Source: UBA4416 sp964541155
GTDB lineage: Bacteria > Bacteroidota > Bacteroidia > B-17B0 > Aurantibacillaceae
Length of the DNA: 64,000 nt
Assembly: GCA_964541155.1 (NCBI GenBank)
Contig: CAZIPC010000002.1
Coordinates: 186,001-250,000 of the forward strand
Direction of reading: 5' to 3'
Made by a program: the position numbers and the translations under genes. The number at the start of each line of letters is the position of its first letter. Positions within the stretch are counted from its first letter, which is position 1. Positions 59,203 to 64,000 of the stretch are shown here, one piece after another. The notes under the pieces are model-generated. The model was not told where the DNA came from. It saw nothing but the letters and a program-made list of their open reading frames with translations, and did no database searches.

Positions 59203-61911
59203 ATGAATTACAAACAAATTATTTATACCGTAACACTAATTAGTAGCATTGCAGCCTGTTCAACCTTTAAAACACATAAAAAGCAACAAGCCACATTTAC
59301 CGAAATTGGCGATTCAAGCATTAATTTAGATACAATTAATGTATTCCCTAAAGAGACTGTTAAGCAAAAAAAATATCAGGCTACCAATACTAAAACAAAC
59401 GATATTATTCATACCAAACTGTGGGTAAGTTTTGATTGGCAAAAATCTCAATTATTTGGTAAAGCAGAGTTAAAAATCAAGCCTTATTTTTATTCAACTA
59501 ATATGTTGTATTTAAATGCAAGAGGCATGGAAATTAAGTCTTTAAAATTATCAGAAAAACAAACTAAAGATTTAATTATAAAAAAAGGAAAACAACCTGT
59601 TTTAACCGAAGATATTTATATTGAAAAACCAGTTACTTATACATATGAAAACGATTCTATTAAAATCAACTTAGGAAAAATATATACTGCTAATGATGTT
59701 TATTATATTACAATCGAATATATTTCTAAACCCAATGAATTAAGAGTAGGAGGAAGCGCTGCAATTAGCGAAGATAAAGGCTTGTATTTTATAAATCCTA
59801 CTGGAGAAGATCCGAATAAAATGCCACAAATATGGACTCAAGGTGAAACCCAATCAAATTCAGTATGGTTTCCAACTATTGACAATCCTACCGAAAAAAT
59901 GACTAATGAAATTTTCATAACCGTTGATGATAAATACATTACACTATCTAACGGTTTATTAGCTGATTCGAAAAAAAATACAGATGGAACTAGAGTTGAT
60001 CATTGGGTAATGGATTTACCACATGCGCCTTATTTAGTGATGATGGCTGTTGGAGAGTTTAAAAAAGTTATTGACGAACCATGGAACGGTAAGGAGATTT
60101 CTTATTATGTTGAAAAAGAATATGAACCTCACGCAAAGGCTATTTTTGGGAAAACAAAAAAAATGATAGAGTTTTATTCAAGTAAGTTAGGAGTAGCATA
60201 TCCATGGCAAAAGTATTCACAAATTGTAGCACGCGATTATGTAAGTGGGGCTATGGAAAACACTACCGCCACACTACACGGCGATTTTATGTGCTACCAA
60301 ACAACCAGAGAGATGATAGATGGCGCAAAAGGAGAAAGCACAATAGCGCATGAATTATTTCATCAATGGTTTGGGGATTTAGCAAGTTGTGAAAGCTGGA
60401 GTAATTTAACATTAAACGAATCGTTTGCTACCTATGGAGAATATTTATGGGAAGAATTTGAATACGGAAGAGATGCTGCAGATTATCACCATGCTAATTC
60501 TCGTTTTGGTTATTTCGCACAATCTCAACAAAAACAAGTTGATTTGGTAAGATTTGATTATGATGAAAGAGAAGATATGTTTGATGCTACTAGTTACAAT
60601 AAAGGTGGCCAAATATTACACATGCTTAGAAAATATGTTGGAGATGATGCTTTTTTTGCGTCTTTAAAATTGTATTTAGAAACGCACAAATTTAAAACAG
60701 CAGAGGCACATGATTTGCGTTTAGCATTTGAAGAAGTAACTGGAGAGGATTTAAATTGGTTTTTTAATCAATGGTATTATGCAAAAGGATATCCTGAATT
60801 GAATATTATTAAAGATTACAATAGTTCAACCAAACAATTAAAGATAGATATCGTTCAAATACAAGACTTTAAAACTTCTCCAATATATAAATTACCGATT
60901 TATATAGACATTTATGCTGGTGGCAAAAAAGAAAGAAAAAAAGTATGCATTGATAATGTAAACAATGTGTTTACTTTTAATTTAGAGGCTAAGCCCGATT
61001 TAGTAAATATAGACGCAGAAAGACAGTTATTAGCTAATATTAGTTATCAGAAAGGATATGAAAAAACAAAAGAAGAATATATTTTTCAATACAAAAACGC
61101 CCCCTTATGGGGAGACCGTGACGAGGCATTAACTTATTTTAAAGAACATGTAAATGATAGCGATTGTTATCAAATGCTTAAGTTAGCGGCTAAAAATGAT
61201 TCTTGGAAACAATTTAGAATTGATGCGATAAACAGTTTAAGTAAAATAGGAAAAGAGCACGAAGAAGAACTTAAACCCTTATTTATTTCAATATACGAAA
61301 ATGATGCTGATACTAAAGTTAGAGCAGCATCTATCGAAGCGTTATCTTCAAATTATACTAGTGTAGATTTAATGCCATTGTATGAAAAAGCACTCGCTCA
61401 ACAATCTTATGCAATAGTAGCAGAAGGGCTTGATGCTATTGCTAAAATAAACATAGAATTAGCATTAAAAAAAGCAGCAGCATTGGAAAACGAACCATCT
61501 AAAAGCATTATTTATACCATTGCCGATTTATATTCCAAGCATGGAACTGATGAACATCAAGGTTATTTTAAAAAAATAAAAAATCAGTTTAATGGGTATG
61601 AATTAATGTCATATGTAAATTTGTATAGTAAGTATTTAAAAAGAAGTACTAATGAAATAGTTGTTATTACTGGTGTTTCAGATTTGGCAAAAATAGGAAA
61701 CACAGATAATAAATACGTGAAATTTGCCGCTCAAAAATCAATAAAAGATAATGTATTAAATATTTGGCAGCAAAAGGAAGATAGTTTAAAAACATCATTA
61801 GAAAAAGCTAAGAAAGAAAATCAAAATACATCATCTATAGAAAACGAATTTCAAAAAGTATCAGACACTAAAAAACAAATCTTAGATTTATACAATTCAA
61901 TAAAAAAATAA
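59203..61911 (+). CDS. M1 family aminopeptidase, lipoprotein
   Basis: A 902-residue exported zinc aminopeptidase. I use the ATG giving MNYKQIIYTV, which yields a lipoprotein signal with lipobox SIAAC and Cys19; a TTG ten codons upstream would spoil it. The peptidase core has the substrate-binding SGAMENTTA and HELFHQWFGDLA with zinc ligands His383, His387 and Glu406 (LTLNESFATYGEY). The C-terminal part (about 630-902) looks like HEAT-type helical repeats (AASIEALSSNY, ALKKAAALENE). Lipid anchoring suggests the cell surface or periplasm. The S9 peptidase gene follows after 20 bases, one operon. Confidence 0.93.
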   Translation: MNYKQIIYTVTLISSIAACSTFKTHKKQQATFTEIGDSSINLDTINVFPKETVKQKKYQATNTKTNDIIHTKLWVSFDWQKSQLFGKAELKIKPYFYSTNMLYLNARGMEIKSLKLSEKQTKDLIIKKGKQPVLTEDIYIEKPVTYTYENDSIKINLGKIYTANDVYYITIEYISKPNELRVGGSAAISEDKGLYFINPTGEDPNKMPQIWTQGETQSNSVWFPTIDNPTEKMTNEIFITVDDKYITLSNGLLADSKKNTDGTRVDHWVMDLPHAPYLVMMAVGEFKKVIDEPWNGKEISYYVEKEYEPHAKAIFGKTKKMIEFYSSKLGVAYPWQKYSQIVARDYVSGAMENTTATLHGDFMCYQTTREMIDGAKGESTIAHELFHQWFGDLASCESWSNLTLNESFATYGEYLWEEFEYGRDAADYHHANSRFGYFAQSQQKQVDLVRFDYDEREDMFDATSYNKGGQILHMLRKYVGDDAFFASLKLYLETHKFKTAEAHDLRLAFEEVTGEDLNWFFNQWYYAKGYPELNIIKDYNSSTKQLKIDIVQIQDFKTSPIYKLPIYIDIYAGGKKERKKVCIDNVNNVFTFNLEAKPDLVNIDAERQLLANISYQKGYEKTKEEYIFQYKNAPLWGDRDEALTYFKEHVNDSDCYQMLKLAAKNDSWKQFRIDAINSLSKIGKEHEEELKPLFISIYENDADTKVRAASIEALSSNYTSVDLMPLYEKALAQQSYAIVAEGLDAIAKINIELALKKAAALENEPSKSIIYTIADLYSKHGTDEHQGYFKKIKNQFNGYELMSYVNLYSKYLKRSTNEIVVITGVSDLAKIGNTDNKYVKFAAQKSIKDNVLNIWQQKEDSLKTSLEKAKKENQNTSSIENEFQKVSDTKKQILDLYNSIKK

Positions 61912-61931
61912 TTCATTTAAATAATAAATAC

Positions 61932-64000
61932 ATGAAAATAGTTTTAGTAATAATCAGCCTTTTTGTAGCAACAGTATTTTTTGCTCAAGACAAATTGTTA
62001 ACCATACAAGACGCAGTATTAAAAGGACGAACTTCTTTAGCTCCAAAAAAATTACAGTCATTAGCTTTTATTAAAGGAACTAACAGATTTTCTTATATTG
62101 ATAATAATGTTGTTAAAATAGGAGATAACTTCACTGGAAAAATAATAGATACTCTTTCATTAAAAGAATTAAATGTTTTTTTAAAACGCAGTAATAAAGA
62201 TACATTACAAGCATTAAATAACCTAACATGGAAACAAGACAACCAGTTTTATTTTTTTAATAAAAAAGGAGAGCTAATATTTGATTTAGGTAAAAAAATA
62301 GTGTTAGAAAGTGATAAAAAAACAGATGATACAGCATTAGAATCATACGACAAAGAGCCTAATACAGGAAATTACTCATATTGCAAAAACTATAATTTAT
62401 ACGTGGTGAAAGACGGTAAAGAAAATCAAGTTACTACTGATGGGTCTTATGAAATTGTTTATACTGGAAAAAATGTTCATCAAAATGAATTTGGAATTAA
62501 TGGAGGAACATTTTGGAGTCCAAAAGGAAATTATTTAGCATTTTATAGAATGGATCAATCAATGGTAACAGATTATCCAATCATAGATTGGACAACTCAT
62601 CCAGCTAAAAATATTAATATCAAATATCCAATGGCAGGAAATAAAAGCCATCATGTAACACTAGGAATTTATAATGTTAAAACAAACACTACTATTTACA
62701 TAAAAACCGAAGGAGATAAAGAACAATACTTAACAAATATATCTTGGAGTCCTGATGAAAAACATATTTATATTGCCATATTAAGTCGTACACAAAATGA
62801 CATGAAACTAAATGAATATGATGCTAACACAGGAAATTTTATTCGCACATTATTTGAAGAGCACGATGACAAATATACAGAACCTTTGCACCCTATGTTG
62901 TTTGTGAAAAACAACTCTAATCAATTTATTTGGCAAAGTAGACGAGATGGCTTTAATCATTTTTATTTATATGATATTAATGGAAAATTAATAAAACAAC
63001 TTACTAAAGGACCATGGGAAGTTAAAACAGAAAATGGATTTGATGAAAAAGGAGAACGATTATTTTTTCATGCTAATGATCAAAGCCCCGTAAATCAAGA
63101 TTTTTATAGTGTTAGCTTAAAAAGTGGAGATGTAAAACGAATTACAAATGGAAATGGGTATCATATTTGTGTAATAGACGATAAAGGAAATTACATAATT
63201 GATAATTTTTCAAATACAACTACGCCACGTGAATATTATGTAATAAACACAGCCACAAAAAAAGTAAATACAATTTACAAAGCAGAAAACCCAATTAAAG
63301 ATTATAAAACAGGAAGCTGGAGTTTATTTACAATTAAAAATAACGAAGGAACAAATTTATATTGTCGATTATTTAAACCCATTAATTTTGATTCAACCAA
63401 AAAATATCCAGTATTAGTGTATTTATATAATGGACCACATTCACAAATGGTAACAAACACTTGGATGGCTGGCGGCGAACTTTGGTATCAATATATGGCA
63501 CAAAAAGGATTTATTGTTTTTACACTAGATGGAAGAGGCACATCATATAGAGGAAAAGCATTTGAACAAGCCACCCATCGTCAATTAGGGGCTAAAGAAA
63601 TGGAAGATCAACTAAAAGGAGTTGATTATTTAAAGTCGTTACCTTATGTTGATGCTAATAGAATAGGAGTTCACGGATGGAGCTTTGGAGGATTTATGAC
63701 AACAACATTAATGACACGTTCTCCTGAAACATTTAAAGTTGGAGTTGCCGGAGGGCCAGTAATTGATTGGAGTTATTATGAGATTATGTACACAGAACGT
63801 TATATGGACTCTCCTCAAGATAACAAAGAAGGCTATGATAAAAATAATTTGTTAAACTACGTAGATAAATTAAAAGGAAAATTATTAATGATACATGGCG
63901 CACAAGACCCAGTTGTTGTGTGGCAACATAGTATTTTATATCAAAAAAAGGCAGTTGATAAAAGCATACAATTAGATTATTATGTATATCCAGGGCATGA
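61932..64000 (+). CDS. Secreted S9B dipeptidyl peptidase IV-like protein, 3' end outside window
   Basis: Serine peptidase of the prolyl oligopeptidase/DPP IV group, expected to release X-Pro dipeptides from peptides. Read from the ATG, a signal peptide (1-18, ending TVFFAQ) is followed by a beta-propeller domain and an alpha/beta-hydrolase domain. The catalytic set is Ser584 in HGWSFGGFM, Asp659 in HGAQDPVV, and His689 in YPGH at the last complete codon. Spacings between them (75 and 30 residues) fit DPP IV. Only a short C-terminal tail is missing. It lies 20 bases after the M1 peptidase gene. Confidence 0.92.
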   Translation, partial: MKIVLVIISLFVATVFFAQDKLLTIQDAVLKGRTSLAPKKLQSLAFIKGTNRFSYIDNNVVKIGDNFTGKIIDTLSLKELNVFLKRSNKDTLQALNNLTWKQDNQFYFFNKKGELIFDLGKKIVLESDKKTDDTALESYDKEPNTGNYSYCKNYNLYVVKDGKENQVTTDGSYEIVYTGKNVHQNEFGINGGTFWSPKGNYLAFYRMDQSMVTDYPIIDWTTHPAKNINIKYPMAGNKSHHVTLGIYNVKTNTTIYIKTEGDKEQYLTNISWSPDEKHIYIAILSRTQNDMKLNEYDANTGNFIRTLFEEHDDKYTEPLHPMLFVKNNSNQFIWQSRRDGFNHFYLYDINGKLIKQLTKGPWEVKTENGFDEKGERLFFHANDQSPVNQDFYSVSLKSGDVKRITNGNGYHICVIDDKGNYIIDNFSNTTTPREYYVINTATKKVNTIYKAENPIKDYKTGSWSLFTIKNNEGTNLYCRLFKPINFDSTKKYPVLVYLYNGPHSQMVTNTWMAGGELWYQYMAQKGFIVFTLDGRGTSYRGKAFEQATHRQLGAKEMEDQLKGVDYLKSLPYVDANRIGVHGWSFGGFMTTTLMTRSPETFKVGVAGGPVIDWSYYEIMYTERYMDSPQDNKEGYDKNNLLNYVDKLKGKLLMIHGAQDPVVVWQHSILYQKKAVDKSIQLDYYVYPGH

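Noticed and set aside
1..64000. CRISPR arrays, insertion sequences, prophage or restriction genes
   Set aside because: No regularly spaced repeats, transposase, integrase, phage structural or restriction motifs were seen; gene density and composition are uniform.

Overview
The window is a single stretch of a Bacteroidota chromosome, visibly AT-rich (about one third G+C by eye, not computed). The assignment rests on several signs: a T9SS type-B (gliding-associated) sorting domain on a PKD protein, two RemB/Wzi-type outer-membrane proteins, a DUF3098 protein beside uppP, a Haem_bd protein, a GH92 alpha-mannosidase operon, almost no Shine-Dalgarno sequences, frequent TTG starts, and many upstream boxes matching the Bacteroidota -7 element TAnnTTTG. 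I see no phage, insertion sequence, CRISPR array or plasmid function; this reads as ordinary chromosome. The order or genus cannot be fixed from sequence alone.

Layout. 1-5.5 kb: truncated pgk, a small SPOR protein, and the sucA-sucB operon for the 2-oxoglutarate dehydrogenase complex. 5.5-11.4 kb: a haem-binding protein, a secreted EEP-family nuclease, aminopeptidase P, an ECF sigma factor followed by a membrane trypsin-like protease with an anti-sigma-like N-terminus, then uppP and DUF3098. 11.5-18.2 kb: a surface-glycan operon (gmd, fcl, RemB-like, WecA-like glycosylphosphotransferase, second RemB-like, DUF1801). 18.2-23.1 kb: a PgpH-like 7TM-HD phosphohydrolase and a large secreted PKD protein. 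23.2-32.8 kb: M20 dipeptidase, a flavoprotein, a methyltransferase-glycosyltransferase fusion, a conserved hypothetical, a tandem amidohydrolase protein, a SirB2-cytochrome c fusion and hflX. 32.8-38.9 kb: a minus-strand operon of an FHS-type sugar transporter, an unknown acidic protein, a modular GH92 mannosidase and a TlpA-like thioredoxin protein. 39-41.8 kb: an RlmI-like methyltransferase, trmD, ftsX and tRNA-His. 41.9-54.6 kb: nadB, riboflavin synthase, a 1162-residue SprA-related outer-membrane protein, xth, an orphan peptide-binding lipoprotein, a Nudix hydrolase, SRPBCC, a divergent HxlR/nitroreductase pair, ribBA and truB. 54.7-59 kb: a YkgJ protein and a minus-strand envelope cluster (dut, Wzx-like flippase, rfaE2, LPG-synthase-TM protein, panD). 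59-64 kb: a secreted peptidase pair, an M1 aminopeptidase lipoprotein and an S9 dipeptidyl peptidase cut by the window end.

Taken together the genes describe an aerobic heterotroph living on peptides and alpha-mannosides: secreted or surface M1 and S9 peptidases, aminopeptidase P, an M20 dipeptidase and a peptide-binding lipoprotein for protein; GH92 plus a hexose/fucose-type permease for glycans; and a decorated surface with fucose-type polysaccharide and T9SS-exported proteins. Riboflavin (ribBA, ribE), NAD (nadB) and beta-alanine/pantothenate (panD) steps are present. No striking new defence or mobile system is visible. The most unusual items are the sigma-factor/anti-sigma-like protease pair, several domain fusions with one degenerate half, and a set of promoters placed so close to start codons that leaderless mRNAs are likely.
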